Below are positions 16,158-28,113 of a stretch of DNA of 64,000 nt, piece after piece. The notes below the pieces were generated by a model, which was not told where the DNA came from, made no database searches, and saw nothing but the letters and a program-made list of their open reading frames with translations. The stretch comes from Pseudodesulfovibrio portus. GTDB lineage: Bacteria > Desulfobacterota > Desulfovibrionia > Desulfovibrionales > Desulfovibrionaceae. The DNA lies in assembly GCF_026000375.1 (NCBI RefSeq), contig NZ_AP026708.1, positions 2,110,501 through 2,174,500 on the forward strand. Direction: 5' to 3'. The position numbers and the translations under genes are program-made. Within the stretch, counting starts at the first letter, position 1; each line of letters begins with the position of its first letter.

Positions 16158-16580
16158 CTAGCAGGTGCCGGCGTTTTGGCCGGAGGACTTGCAGTTGATG
16201 CGGGAGATAGCCCGCTTCAATGCAGCCTGGTTGCGAGCGGCGTCGACCTTTTCCTTGGCGGCGGCAGCGCGCTGTTCGGCACGCTCCTTGGCCTTCTGGG
16301 CGCGGTCAGTGTCGATCTCGGTGGCCATCTCGGCAACCTCGGCCAGGATGGTGACCTGGTCGTTGCTGACTTCGGCGAATCCACCGGCGACGAAGACGTA
16401 ATGCGCCTTGCCGTTCTGTTTGTAATGGAGATTGCCGACTCCCAGGGCGGACAGGAACGGGACGTGCTTCGGCAGGACGCCGAATTCACCCATGATACCG
16501 GGTGCGCCCACGTATTCCACGTCCTCGGAAAGGACTTTCCGGTCGGGAGTGACGATCTCGAGCTTCAGAGTATTGGCCAT
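16158..16580 (-). CDS. atpC: ATP synthase epsilon subunit
   Basis: A 140-residue F1 epsilon subunit. The N-terminal beta-sandwich begins [20 protein letters not shown] and contains [16 protein letters not shown]; the C-terminal part is an Ala-rich helical hairpin ([18 protein letters not shown]). Epsilon couples rotation to catalysis and can inhibit ATP hydrolysis. It is the last gene of the atp operon, 12 bases past atpD, and is followed by a strong terminator. The final residues ([12 protein letters not shown]) add two cysteines not typical of most epsilon subunits. Confidence 0.96.
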   Translation of the reverse strand: MANTLKLEIVTPDRKVLSEDVEYVGAPGIMGEFGVLPKHVPFLSALGVGNLHYKQNGKAHYVFVAGGFAEVSNDQVTILAEVAEMATEIDTDRAQKAKERAEQRAAAAKEKVDAARNQAALKRAISRINCKSSGQNAGTC

Positions 16581-16592
16581 TGTTTACCTCGC

Positions 16593-18005
<1,413 letters not shown>

Positions 18006-18878
18006 TTATCCTTTCAGCGCTTCCACGCCGCCGACAATGTCCATGAGATCGCCAGTAATGGCGGCCTGCCTTGTCTTGTTGTAGAGCAAGGTCAGGCTAT
18101 CCGACAGTTCGTCACACGCCTTGGTGGCGTTGTCCATGGCAGCCATACGGGCTGCATGCTCGGAGCACGAAGTGTCGAGCAGGCCTCGGTAGACCTGGAC
18201 TTTTATGAAACGAGGAAGCAACTCTGCGAGCAGTCCCTCAACCGACGGTTCATACAAGTAGTCGCCAGAGCTGCCTCCCGCGCCTTCTTCCTCGTCGGCT
18301 GCCATGGGCAGGACGGTCAGATCGACGGGCGGCTGTTTGGCCATGCTCACGAATTCACCGAACACGACATGAACTTCGTCGAGTTCGCCCTCGATGTAGC
18401 CGGCGATCAGCTCGTTGCCGACGCTGGCTGCCAGGGTGAAGTCGAAGTTGGTCATGGCGTCCGCTTCTGCGCGAACGATTTCGTAGTCGGTCTTCCTGAA
18501 GGCGTCACGGGCTTTCTTGCCGATGCAGTACATCTTGATGGCCTTGCCCTCGGCCGCCTTCTCGTTGGCCAGTTTCATGGCCTTATTGATGATATTGACA
18601 TTGAATGCGCCACAGAGGCCGCGGTCGGAAGTGGTGACCATGATGCCCACGGTCTTTACTTCGTCCCGGACTTCCAGCAGCGGGTGTACCGATTCGTCAG
18701 CGCCGGCCGCCAAGTCCCCGAGCATCTCATAAAACTTGTCCGCATACGGACGGAAGCGTTCGATACGCTCCTGTGCGTTGCGCAGTTTTGCCGAGGCCAC
18801 CATATTCATGGCCTTGGTGATCTGCTTGGTTTTCTTGACGCCAACTATCTGATTTTGGACGTCTCTTAACGAAGCCAT
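18006..18878 (-). CDS. atpG: ATP synthase gamma subunit
   Basis: A 290-residue central stalk subunit. It begins MASLRDVQNQIVGVKKTKQITKAMNMVA and contains TSDRGLCGAFNVNIIN, both family signatures, with the C-terminal NATKACDELSDSLTLLYNKTRQAAIT helix that enters the alpha-beta hexamer (seen in parts). An acidic insertion (DEEEGAGGSSGD) lies near residue 200. It is 15 bases past atpA and 10 bases before atpD in the same transcript. Confidence 0.96.
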   Translation of the reverse strand: MASLRDVQNQIVGVKKTKQITKAMNMVASAKLRNAQERIERFRPYADKFYEMLGDLAAGADESVHPLLEVRDEVKTVGIMVTTSDRGLCGAFNVNIINKAMKLANEKAAEGKAIKMYCIGKKARDAFRKTDYEIVRAEADAMTNFDFTLAASVGNELIAGYIEGELDEVHVVFGEFVSMAKQPPVDLTVLPMAADEEEGAGGSSGDYLYEPSVEGLLAELLPRFIKVQVYRGLLDTSCSEHAARMAAMDNATKACDELSDSLTLLYNKTRQAAITGDLMDIVGGVEALKG

Positions 18879-18893
18879 TCAGTTACCCCTTAG

Positions 18894-20402
18894 TTAAGCG
18901 CTGAAGCCTTTCTTGAACTCTTCGATCGCGGCCTTGAGGTCAGCTTCGACGGCGTCGTCGATCTTTTCCTTCTCGGCGATGGCGTCGAGAACGGCAGACT
19001 TGGTGTTGTTCATGAAGTCGAGGAATTCGGCTTCGAACTTGATGACGGCTTCGACCGGAACGTCATCCAGGAAGCCGCGGGTGCCGGCATACAGAACGGA
19101 AACCTGTTCCTGGACGGTCTGCGGCTTGTACTGGGGCTGCTTCAGGAGTTCGACCATGCGGGCGCCGCGGTTGAGCTTTGCCTGGGTGGCCTTGTCCAGA
19201 TCGGAACCGAAGGAAGCGAACGCCGCCAGTTCACGATACTGGGCGAGGTCGAGACGCAGGGTACCTGCGACCTGCTTCATGGCCTTGATCTGTGCGGAAC
19301 CGCCGACTCGGGAGACGGAGAGACCGACGTTGATGGCCGGGCGGACGCCGGACAGGAACAGGTTGGGCTCCAGGTAGATCTGACCGTCGGTAATGGAGAT
19401 AACGTTGGTCGGAATGAACGCGGAGACGTCACCGGCCTGGGTTTCGATGACCGGGAGAGCGGTCAGGGAACCGGCGCCGAGGGAGTCGTTGACCTTGCAG
19501 GAACGTTCCAGGAGCCTGGAGTGCAGGTAGAAGACGTCGCCGGGGAATGCTTCACGGCCCGGAGGACGACGAAGCAGGAGGGACATTTCGCGGTAAGCGG
19601 TGGCCTGCTTGGAAAGGTCATCGTAGCAGATCAGGGCGTGCTTGCCGTTGTCGCGGTAGAACTCTGCCATGGTCGCGCCGGTGTAGGCAGCGATGAACTG
19701 CAGCGGAGCGGGCTCGGAAGCGGTGGCGGAGACGATGGTGGTGTATTCCATTGCGCCGTGCTGACGGAGAACGTCGGCAACCAGGGCGACGGATGCCTTC
19801 TTCTGGCCGATGGCCACGTAGAAGCAGTGCACGTCGGTGGTCTTCTGGGCCAGGATGGCGTCCACGCAGACGGCGGTCTTGCCGGTCTGGCGGTCACCGA
19901 TGACCAGTTCGCGCTGACCGCGGCCGACCGGGGTCATGGCGTCGATGGCCTTGAGACCGGTGTAGCACGGTTCGTGAACGGACTTACGGGCGATGATGCC
20001 GGGAGCCTTCAGCTCGACGGGGCGGACTTCGGTGGCCTCGATGGGTCCCAAGCCGTCCAGGGGCTCGCCCAGGGGGTTGACAACGCGGCCCATGACGCCG
20101 TCGCCGACGGGCACGGAGTAAATCTGGCCGGTACGCTTGACCGGGTCGCCTTCCTTAACACCGGCACAGGAGCCCAGCAGGGCCACGCCGACGTTGTCCT
20201 CTTCCAGGTTGAGCACCATGCCCTTGATGCCGCCGGGGAATTCCAGCAGCTCCATGGCCATGACGTTCTCAACGCCGTGCACGCGAGCAATACCGTCACC
20301 AACGTAGAGGACGGTACCGGTCTCGCTCATTTCAACACGAGACTCATAATTCTGAATCTGGTCCTGAATGATTTTGCTGATTTCTTCTGCTTTGATCTGC
20401 AT
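18894..20402 (-). CDS. atpA: ATP synthase alpha subunit
   Basis: A 502-residue F1 alpha subunit. It begins [20 protein letters not shown] and has the P loop [13 protein letters not shown] and the family block [17 protein letters not shown]. The ATG at 20402 is preferred over an in-frame GTG at 20414 because it gives the usual length and N-terminus. It is 5 bases from the end of atpH. The product forms the non-catalytic nucleotide sites of F1. Confidence 0.97.
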   Translation of the reverse strand: MQIKAEEISKIIQDQIQNYESRVEMSETGTVLYVGDGIARVHGVENVMAMELLEFPGGIKGMVLNLEEDNVGVALLGSCAGVKEGDPVKRTGQIYSVPVGDGVMGRVVNPLGEPLDGLGPIEATEVRPVELKAPGIIARKSVHEPCYTGLKAIDAMTPVGRGQRELVIGDRQTGKTAVCVDAILAQKTTDVHCFYVAIGQKKASVALVADVLRQHGAMEYTTIVSATASEPAPLQFIAAYTGATMAEFYRDNGKHALICYDDLSKQATAYREMSLLLRRPPGREAFPGDVFYLHSRLLERSCKVNDSLGAGSLTALPVIETQAGDVSAFIPTNVISITDGQIYLEPNLFLSGVRPAINVGLSVSRVGGSAQIKAMKQVAGTLRLDLAQYRELAAFASFGSDLDKATQAKLNRGARMVELLKQPQYKPQTVQEQVSVLYAGTRGFLDDVPVEAVIKFEAEFLDFMNNTKSAVLDAIAEKEKIDDAVEADLKAAIEEFKKGFSA

Positions 20403-20406
20403 TGCC

Positions 20407-20958
20407 CTACTCACCCCTTTTAATATTTTCTTTCAAAATCTGCAGCTGAGCCTTGAGGCTGGCGTCCATAACCTTGTCGCCCACCTTGAGGACGATCCCG
20501 CCAAGGATGTCCTTGTCGGTGGCGAAAGACAGTTCCAGCTTCTTGCCGGCCTGCTTTTCGAGGTTGGCCTGGATTGCAGATTTTCTATCCTCGGAGAGTT
20601 CGCTTACGGTGATCAGTTCACCAGCGATGACGCCGGACACGGCGTCGATCATAGCCTTGTAATCCGAAGCGATGGCGGGAAGCATCTCGACCCGGCCATT
20701 GTCGGCCAGGAGATTACAGAAGTTCTCGACCATCTGGTCCACGGAAACCTTCTGGACCAGCTTGCTCAAAACAGCCTTCTTCTCCTCGGCGGTGAACGCC
20801 GGGTTGTGGAAGAAGGCGGTTGCCTCAGGTGCGCTCTCGATGGAAGCACCAATGGCGACAAGCTGCTCGCCGTACTTCGCCTGCTCGGCTTCGCCCTTTG
20901 CGGCGCCAACCGCGAAAAGAGCCTTGGCGTAGCGGCGGGAAACTACGTTACCGATCAA
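20407..20958 (-). CDS. atpH: ATP synthase delta subunit
   Basis: A 183-residue F1 delta subunit (OSCP-like), which ties the b/b' peripheral stalk to alpha. It begins [17 protein letters not shown] and ends with the family motif [20 protein letters not shown]. The start overlaps the end of atpF by 4 bases, so translation is coupled. Length is normal. It lies in the usual position before atpA. Confidence 0.96.
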   Translation of the reverse strand: MIGNVVSRRYAKALFAVGAAKGEAEQAKYGEQLVAIGASIESAPEATAFFHNPAFTAEEKKAVLSKLVQKVSVDQMVENFCNLLADNGRVEMLPAIASDYKAMIDAVSGVIAGELITVSELSEDRKSAIQANLEKQAGKKLELSFATDKDILGGIVLKVGDKVMDASLKAQLQILKENIKRGE

Positions 20959-21536
20959 TTGAGCACCACCTTTGTTAAATAGTCATCCACGAGCTTGTCG
21001 TGGTCCTCGGCGCTCAGCTTCTCGGCAACGATCTTCTGAGCGGCCTCGATCACCATTTCGGCCATTTCGCCGCGGATGGTGTCGATGGCGGCCTGGGCTT
21101 CGTTGGAAGCGGTGCGCTGGGCCTGTTCGGTCAGAGCCTCGGCATCCCTCTTGGCCTTCTCGATGATGGCGGCCTTGATGCTTTCCCCTTGCGCCTTGGC
21201 GTCTTCCAGGATCTGCTGCTTTTCCTGCGCCATGTTGGCGATGCTGGCTTCCACGTCCTTGAGCTTCTTCTCGGCTTCTGCCTGGCGTGCCTGCAGATCG
21301 TCGAGATCCTGCTTGATGCCGTCGCGGCGACCGACGAAGAAGTCCTTCACCTTGGCTCCGGCAAACTTGTAGAGCAGGAAGGCGAAGATAACGAAGTTCA
21401 GGATGCGAAGGCCGTAGTTCTTCACGTTGTCGGCCGTGAAAACTGCATGGCCCCCTTCAGCACTGGCAAAAGCGACAGAGGAGATAGCCAGGGCGGTCAG
21501 CAGGACCGCAAAAAACACTGTCCTTTTCAAGATCAA
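20955..21536 (-). CDS. atpF: ATP synthase b subunit
   Basis: A 193-residue peripheral stalk subunit. It has a signal-like N-terminal helix (TVFFAVLLTALAISSVAFAS), a second hydrophobic helix (ILNFVIFAFLLYKFAG) and then a long charged coiled coil (QARQAEAEKKLKDVEASIA and onward) to the C-terminus. The extra N-terminal hydrophobic segment suggests a cleaved leader or a second membrane pass, seen in some Desulfobacterota. It overlaps atpH by 4 bases and follows a second b-type gene, so the stalk is probably a b/b' heterodimer. Confidence 0.94.
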   Translation of the reverse strand: MILKRTVFFAVLLTALAISSVAFASAEGGHAVFTADNVKNYGLRILNFVIFAFLLYKFAGAKVKDFFVGRRDGIKQDLDDLQARQAEAEKKLKDVEASIANMAQEKQQILEDAKAQGESIKAAIIEKAKRDAEALTEQAQRTASNEAQAAIDTIRGEMAEMVIEAAQKIVAEKLSAEDHDKLVDDYLTKVVLN

Positions 21537-21549
21537 ATCCTCCTCTCGT

Positions 21550-21972
21550 CTAAGCCTGGCCCAGGATTTTGCCTGTTGCCTGCTCAGCGTATTTGTCCAC
21601 GTCCTTGGTCAACTGATCCATGGCGCTCTTGACCTGAGACTGAATCTCGGTGCGAGCGGCCTGGATGGTGCCGGAGGCTTCCTTGCCCGCGACGGACATC
21701 AGGGCGTGCTCTTCGGCCACACCTTCGTCCTTGGCGGCGTTACGGATGCCGTTGGCTTCCTTGCGGGCCTCGGCGAGCTGCGCCTCGTAGTCCGCCACCT
21801 TGTCTGCGGCACCCGTGTTGAAGCCTTCGATCTTCTCCAGCTGGTCATCCATCAACTTCTTGCGTTTGCTGATGATTGTGCGAATAGGATCAATGAGGAT
21901 CTTATTCAGCAGAAAAATCATCGCAAGGAAGCTGGCCCCTTGGATTACGATTGTTGAATCAGGTATTACCAT
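21550..21972 (-). CDS. atpF': ATP synthase b' subunit
   Basis: A 140-residue second b-type subunit. One hydrophobic segment at residues about 5-30 (TIVIQGASFLAMIFLLNKIL) is followed by a charged coiled coil (KRKKLMDDQLEKIEGF, then AQLAEARKEANGIRNAA). It is shorter than atpF and lacks the signal-like helix. Paired b and b' genes are known in cyanobacteria, alphaproteobacteria and Desulfobacterota. It is the first atp gene in this operon; the a and c subunit genes must lie elsewhere. Confidence 0.92.
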   Translation of the reverse strand: MVIPDSTIVIQGASFLAMIFLLNKILIDPIRTIISKRKKLMDDQLEKIEGFNTGAADKVADYEAQLAEARKEANGIRNAAKDEGVAEEHALMSVAGKEASGTIQAARTEIQSQVKSAMDQLTKDVDKYAEQATGKILGQA

Positions 21973-22030
21973 ACCATATGCCCCCGATGAGGTTGTGAAT
22001 TTTGGCGCAAAGTCATAGGGAAGTACCCAA

Positions 22031-22077
22031 TTTCCAGCACTGTGTCAAAGGCTTTTTGCCTTTGCACCGGCTGGAAA
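22031..22077 (-). promoter_or_regulatory. nested hairpin between bactofilin and atpF' genes
   Basis: An inner perfect stem, CAAAGGC (22046-22052) with GCCTTTG (22058-22064), lies inside outer arms TTTCCAGC (22031-22038) and GCTGGAAA (22070-22077). On the minus strand the element is in the leader of the atp genes. A weaker CGGTC/GACCG stem followed by TTTTT lies just upstream of it, a possible partial terminator or mRNA processing site. Confidence 0.5.
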
Positions 22078-22098
22078 AACAGCGGTCCCGCGACCGGG

Positions 22099-22473
22099 TT
22101 ACGACTGAGGGGAGTCTTTTTCCGTTTTTGCGTCCGTAGCGATGCTGGCCCCGCCCATGACGAGCGCGCCTTCCAGCACTGCACCTTCCTCGACAACCAG
22201 GACAGGCGTCCTGATGTTCCCCTGTAAATTGGCCGTCTTATGGAGGACGACCTTGGTTTTCGCCTCGACTTCGCCCTTGATCTTGCCGGAAAGGACGAGC
22301 TGGCCCACCTTGACCTGCCCGTCGACTACGGCTTCCTGGCCGATGACCAGCGTTCCTTCGGACACCACCTCACCCTGGAAGTTGCCGTCGATGCGCACCG
22401 CACCCTGGAAATGCAACTTGCCGTGATAGTTGGTTCCGGCCCCCAAAAACGCGTTTATCTCGTCTCTAGCCAT
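22099..22473 (-). CDS. bactofilin (polymer-forming cytoskeletal protein)
   Basis: A 124-residue bactofilin. The short N-terminal tail (MARDEINAFLGAGTNYHGKL) leads into a right-handed beta-helix core with repeated short strands (IDGNFQGEVVSEGTLVIG, VKVGQLVLSGKIKGEVEAKT). Bactofilins form nucleotide-free filaments at the membrane and often organise cell-wall enzymes. Its position just after rodA and mrdA fits a role in shape control. It is followed by a hairpin and then the atp genes, all on the same strand. Confidence 0.93.
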   Translation of the reverse strand: MARDEINAFLGAGTNYHGKLHFQGAVRIDGNFQGEVVSEGTLVIGQEAVVDGQVKVGQLVLSGKIKGEVEAKTKVVLHKTANLQGNIRTPVLVVEEGAVLEGALVMGGASIATDAKTEKDSPQS

Positions 22474-22527
22474 GAAAACCGCTCCTGCAATACCCGCCGT
22501 GTGAGACGGGTTTGTGAATTCTTGCGC

Positions 22528-23640
22528 TTACGCCTGTTTGAACAGGAATCGGCGCATGGAAACATTGAGCACAAGTCCGATAAGGCAAAAATTCACCAGT
22601 GTCGCGCTGCCCCCGTAACTGATGAATGGAAGGGGGATGCCGACCACCGGCATCAGCCCGAGGACCATACCCGTATTTATCAGGATTTGCCAGAAGAAAT
22701 AGAAGAACACGCCCGCCGCAAGGTACGATCCGAAAAGGCCTCTGGCGTCCCGTGCGATGACCACTATCTGGTAGAGAAAGAAGCAGAAAAGGGAGAGCAG
22801 GACCATGGTTCCGACGAATCCCCACTCCTCGCCGAACACGGCCACGGCGAAGTCCGTGTGCCGCTCCGGCAGGAAGCGCAGCTGGGATTGTGTGCCTTCG
22901 AGGAACCCTTTGCCCCAGAACCCGCCGGAGCCGATGGCGATCTCGGACTGGATGATGTGGTAGCCCGCGCCCAGGGGGTCTGTGGTCGGGTCCAGGAAGG
23001 TCATGATGCGCTGCTTCTGGTAGTCGTGCAGGAAGAACCAGGACAGCGGCATGAGCGCGGGGATGGCCACCAGGCAGGTCTTGAACACCCGCGCCGTGAC
23101 GCCCCGGAACAGGATCATGCCGCCGAGGATCATCAGGATGGACAGGCCGCTTCCGAGGTCGGGCTGCTTGATGATCAGCCCGGCCAGGACCAGCCCCACG
23201 CCGAGAACGTATACCAGCCGGATGAAGTCGAGCGGTTCGCGCTCCTTGGACAAAATGCGCGCGCCCACGATGAGGATGGCGATCTTGGCCAGCTCCGAGG
23301 GCTGGAAGTTCATGAACCCGAGGTCGAGCCAGCGGCGCGCCCCGTAGATGGTCTTGCCCATGAAGAAGACGGCTATCAGCAGGGCCACGGTGATCCAGAA
23401 CAGGGGCCAGGCCAGGGTCTTCAGGTGGCGGTAGTCGAAGAACATGAAGACGGTCATGCCGCACAGCCCCATGAGGCCCCAGAGCAGTTGCCGGTGGTAG
23501 TAGGGAGCCAGGTTCATGCCCCCCTCGAGCCGGAAGCCCGAGGCGGAATAGAGGTTGAGCACGCCCACCAGGAAGAGGATGACGGCCATGCCGAGCAGCG
23601 GCCAGTTGATATAGAGCAGGAGCCGTCTGTCAATCGGCAT
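22528..23640 (-). CDS. rodA: rod shape glycosyltransferase RodA
   Basis: A 370-residue SEDS family membrane protein with about ten transmembrane helices. Family features include LDLGFMNFQPSELAKIAIL and the extracytoplasmic PERHTDFAVAVFGEEWGF block with the catalytic Asp. RodA polymerises peptidoglycan glycan chains together with PBP2 during elongation. The start overlaps the end of mrdA by 11 bases, which fits tight coupling of the two partners. It precedes the bactofilin gene. Confidence 0.95.
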   Translation of the reverse strand: MPIDRRLLLYINWPLLGMAVILFLVGVLNLYSASGFRLEGGMNLAPYYHRQLLWGLMGLCGMTVFMFFDYRHLKTLAWPLFWITVALLIAVFFMGKTIYGARRWLDLGFMNFQPSELAKIAILIVGARILSKEREPLDFIRLVYVLGVGLVLAGLIIKQPDLGSGLSILMILGGMILFRGVTARVFKTCLVAIPALMPLSWFFLHDYQKQRIMTFLDPTTDPLGAGYHIIQSEIAIGSGGFWGKGFLEGTQSQLRFLPERHTDFAVAVFGEEWGFVGTMVLLSLFCFFLYQIVVIARDARGLFGSYLAAGVFFYFFWQILINTGMVLGLMPVVGIPLPFISYGGSATLVNFCLIGLVLNVSMRRFLFKQA

Positions 23641-25525
23641 CGGGCTTCTCCTTTTTTTGGGCGGCGGCCTTCTGGGATTTCAGGGAAAGGGCGCGCACGC
23701 GCCGGGCCTCGGCCTTTCGTTCCTCGGGCTTGAGCCGGATTTCACCCTTGAACAGGTAGTCGATGACCGCCTTGACCACGGGGCCCGCACCTGAGCCGCC
23801 GTGCAGGCCGTGTTCCACCAGGGCGGCGATGGCGAACCGTTTGCCGTCCTTTTCGGCGATGGCGGCCATCCAGGCGTGGTCGCGGAAGCGGTACGGGATT
23901 TCGTGGTCCTTGAGCTCCTTGAGCTCGTCCGTGAGCCGGACCACTTGGGCCGTGCCGGTCTTGCCGCCCACGGTCACGTCTTTGGTGCGCAGCCTGCGGC
24001 AGGTGCCGTGGTCGTCGACCACGGTCTGGACCAGGGCGCGCTTTATGCGTTCGAGCTGGTCCGGCGTCAGGGGGACTTCGGCCTGGACCTCGGTTTTGGC
24101 GTCCTTGAGCAGGAGGGGCTTGAGCAGCTTGCCGCCGTTCAGTATCCCGGCGAAGAAGCGGGCCACCTGGAGCGGCGTGACCAGGGTGTAGCCCTGGCCG
24201 ATGGCCATGTTCAGGTTGTCGCCGCCCTGCCAGGATTCGCCGAACCGCTTGCGCTTCCATTCACGGGTCGGGATGTTGCCCGCCTTCTCGTGGGGCAGCC
24301 GGATGCCGGTCTTGTGGCCGAAGCCCACGGCGTTGGCGAATTCGGCCATGCGGTCCACGGTCAGCTTCTTGCCCATCTTATAGAAATAGACGTCGCAGGA
24401 TTCGATCAGGGCGCGCTCGAGGTTGACGTTGCCGTGGCCGCCCTTGCGCCAGCAGCGGAAGACCCGCCGCCCGAGCCGGGTGGACCCGGTGCAGAGCACG
24501 GTCTCCTGGGGGTCGATCATGCCGTAGTGCAGCCCGGCCGAGGCCACCACGTGTTTGAACACCGATCCGGGCGGGTACACGGACTGGATGACGCGGTTCT
24601 GCATGGGGTGGAGCGGGTCGTCCCTGAGCTTGGCCCACTGGTCGGGCGTCAGCCCGGAGGAAAAGTCGTTGGAGTCGTAGGAAGGAGCCGTTGCCAGGGC
24701 CCAGAGCTGGCCGGTGTCGGCGTCCATGACGGCCACGCCGCCCGCTTCCTCGTCGAGCCAGTCCATGGCCAGCTGCTGCAACCCCAGGTCCAGGGACAGG
24801 GATATCTCGTGCCCGGCGCGCGGGTGCTTGAGGATGCGCTCCTGGAGCCGACGGCCGTTGACGTCCACCTCGTACTGGGCCAGCCCCTTGGCCCCGCGCA
24901 TGCGGTCTTCAAGCATGAACTCGATGCCCTGCTTGCCCACGTAGTCGCCCAGGGCCAGGCCCGGGTTCTTCTCCAGCTCCTCCTCGTTGGCCTCGGCCAC
25001 GTAGCCGAGAACGTGGGCCAGCAGCGTGCCGTACCTGTAGAGTCGGCGGGGCCGGAACTGGATTTCCAGGCCGGGCCAGCGGAGCTTGTTGGTCTCGAGC
25101 AGGGCGAGCTGGCCGAAGGTCAGGTCCGGGATGAGGATCAGCGGCTCGAACGGTTTCACCCGTTTCTTGTTCTTGTCGTAGAACGCCTTGAGCTCGAAGA
25201 AGTCGCGTCCGGTCCAGGCCGCGATCTGGTGCATGGCCTTGTCGATGTCCGGGCAGTCCTCGCGCACGATGCCCAGGGCGTAGGCGGGCTCGTTCACGGC
25301 CAGCAGGTCGCCGTTGCGGTCGCGGATCAGGCCGCGCGGGGAAAAGATCGATTCCTGCCTGAGCTGGTTCTCCTTGGCCTTGCGGGCGTAGTCCTCGCCC
25401 CGGTGAATCTGCAGGTACCAGAGGCGGATGGAGAACAGGCAGAAGAGTCCCAGGATGAGCGCCTGGAGCAGGAGCAGGCCCGAGCGCGGGGGCTGCTGGT
25501 CTGTTTCGTTATAGAGGTCTGGCAT
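23630..25525 (-). CDS. mrdA: penicillin-binding protein 2
   Basis: A 631-residue class B transpeptidase of the elongation complex. A single N-terminal anchor (LLLLQALILGLFCLFSIRLW) is followed by a pedestal domain and the transpeptidase domain: PPGSVFK (active Ser and Lys), ESCDVYFYKMG in the SxN position and GGKTGTAQVV. A charged C-terminal tail of about 40 residues (rich in Lys, Glu and Ala) extends beyond the domain. It overlaps mreD at its start and rodA at its end by 17 and 11 bases, consistent with one translational unit. Confidence 0.96.
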   Translation of the reverse strand: MPDLYNETDQQPPRSGLLLLQALILGLFCLFSIRLWYLQIHRGEDYARKAKENQLRQESIFSPRGLIRDRNGDLLAVNEPAYALGIVREDCPDIDKAMHQIAAWTGRDFFELKAFYDKNKKRVKPFEPLILIPDLTFGQLALLETNKLRWPGLEIQFRPRRLYRYGTLLAHVLGYVAEANEEELEKNPGLALGDYVGKQGIEFMLEDRMRGAKGLAQYEVDVNGRRLQERILKHPRAGHEISLSLDLGLQQLAMDWLDEEAGGVAVMDADTGQLWALATAPSYDSNDFSSGLTPDQWAKLRDDPLHPMQNRVIQSVYPPGSVFKHVVASAGLHYGMIDPQETVLCTGSTRLGRRVFRCWRKGGHGNVNLERALIESCDVYFYKMGKKLTVDRMAEFANAVGFGHKTGIRLPHEKAGNIPTREWKRKRFGESWQGGDNLNMAIGQGYTLVTPLQVARFFAGILNGGKLLKPLLLKDAKTEVQAEVPLTPDQLERIKRALVQTVVDDHGTCRRLRTKDVTVGGKTGTAQVVRLTDELKELKDHEIPYRFRDHAWMAAIAEKDGKRFAIAALVEHGLHGGSGAGPVVKAVIDYLFKGEIRLKPEERKAEARRVRALSLKSQKAAAQKKEKPDAD

Positions 25526-25994
25526 CCTGCCTCAGCCTTTTGGGGAAGAGGTTGTCGGCCAGAAGCCAGATGGCGGGGAAGGCCACGGCCTGCACGGCGC
25601 CCTCCAGGATCACGGGCTCCATGACCACCCGGAGGTTGGCCAGGGAGGAAAGCCCCCAGGTCAGGACGGGGTGGAGCACGCCGAGCCCCAATCCGAGGAT
25701 GCCCATGAACAGGATGGACCGCCCCTCGAACAGCCAGCGGCCCATGAAGAACATGGTCGTGAGCAGCCCGTACCAGGCCAGGCCGTAGCCGAAGGGCAGG
25801 GAGCCCATGCCCTCGATGAGCAGTATCCAGATCAGGGCGAGCAGGGCCGAGCGTTGGCCCCCCTGCTCCTCCAGGGAGAGGATGAGGCCGGGGGCGAAAA
25901 AGTCGATGCCCGGGATGGTGCGGTGGGCCCAGACCCCGATGGCGGTATAGGTCGCCCACCAGAGGACGGCGAAAAGATTATTGGTCGTCAGCAC
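25509..25994 (-). CDS. mreD: rod shape protein MreD
   Basis: A 161-residue membrane protein with about five hydrophobic segments, the usual size and topology for MreD. It is weakly conserved in sequence, but its place between mreC and mrdA, overlapping both by 17 bases, makes the call secure. It is thought to help tie MreC and MreB to the peptidoglycan synthases. Confidence 0.88.
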   Translation of the reverse strand: MLTTNNLFAVLWWATYTAIGVWAHRTIPGIDFFAPGLILSLEEQGGQRSALLALIWILLIEGMGSLPFGYGLAWYGLLTTMFFMGRWLFEGRSILFMGILGLGLGVLHPVLTWGLSSLANLRVVMEPVILEGAVQAVAFPAIWLLADNLFPKRLRQDARPL

Positions 25995-26859
25995 CGGCGT
26001 CCTCCGTGCTGGCGGGCCGGGTGGGCGATCCGCTCTCCGGGGCCGCCTCGCGCTTGAGCAGCAGGACCTCCTCCAGACCGGCCATGTCCACCAGCGGTTC
26101 GGCCTGGACGGTCAGGAAAAGGGAGATGTCGGAACGCTGAATCTTGGTCACCCGGGCCACGGGCAGCCCCTTGGGGTAGATGCCGGACAGTCCCGAGGAG
26201 AGGAGCAGTTCGTTCGGATCGATGATGGCGTTCTGGTTGATGTAGCGGAGCATGAGCGGCTTGCCGTATCCCTGGCCTGCGAGCATGCCCGGCGAGCGGT
26301 TGTGCGCGCCCATGACCGCGATGGAGCTGTTGGGGTCGGTCAGGAGCAGGACCGTTGAGGTCGCGGCCCCGGTGCGCAGGATGCGGCCGACAATCCCGTC
26401 CAGTCCGGCCACGGGCATGTCTTCCGCCACGCCCGAGGTGGTCCCCCTGTCCACGGTCAGGGTGGACAGGGACCCGGCGGGCCCCATGCGGTGTCCGATG
26501 ACGCGCATGCCCGAGAAGGTCCATTGGCCGGGGGGAACAAAGGCGAGCAGTTTTTCGAACCGGGCAGCGGATTCGGCCCTGGAGCGCAGGAGCATGTTGG
26601 CCCCGCGCAGTGCGGCCGCCTCTTCCTTGAGGGCGTCGTTCTCCTGCTTCAGGCCCACCAGGTAGATGTACCGGTTCCAGAACTCGGCCACCTTGTCCGA
26701 GACCCAGATGCCCGGGCGCAGGACCGTGCCGGAGATATCCAGGCCCGTGTACGAGGACAGGGCGTCGAGATGCCCGGTGCGGAGGTTCCAGGTGTACAGG
26801 CTCAGGTACACGAAAAGCCCCGCCACGATGAGTATGGCTATGCGTTTGGGCTTCGTCAT
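25978..26859 (-). CDS. mreC: rod shape protein MreC
   Basis: A 293-residue protein. A short cytoplasmic start (MTKPKRIAILIV) leads into one transmembrane helix, a coiled coil near residues 65-100 (QENDALKEEAAALRGANMLL) and the periplasmic beta domain with LTVDRGTTSGVAEDMPVAG and YINQNAIIDPNELLLSSG. The C-terminal 25 residues are Ser/Pro/Ala-rich and acidic. MreC scaffolds the elongation machinery. It follows mreB by 34 bases and overlaps mreD. Confidence 0.94.
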   Translation of the reverse strand: MTKPKRIAILIVAGLFVYLSLYTWNLRTGHLDALSSYTGLDISGTVLRPGIWVSDKVAEFWNRYIYLVGLKQENDALKEEAAALRGANMLLRSRAESAARFEKLLAFVPPGQWTFSGMRVIGHRMGPAGSLSTLTVDRGTTSGVAEDMPVAGLDGIVGRILRTGAATSTVLLLTDPNSSIAVMGAHNRSPGMLAGQGYGKPLMLRYINQNAIIDPNELLLSSGLSGIYPKGLPVARVTKIQRSDISLFLTVQAEPLVDMAGLEEVLLLKREAAPESGSPTRPASTEDAGADDQ

Positions 26860-26893
26860 GTCCCGGTTACCTGGGTGCCGCGCTTCTCACGGG

Positions 26894-27964
<1,071 letters not shown>

Positions 27965-28113
27965 TCACATCCCTATTCGTATTGCGCGCTTTCCAAGAGA
28001 GGACAAGTGCGCTAGCGTACAATTTCAATTGACGATTCGTACCAAATGAAACCCGCTCTAGCAACACGTTCAGCCCGGTTTATGAACTTTTTCTCAACAT
28101 TTTCTAAATAAAA

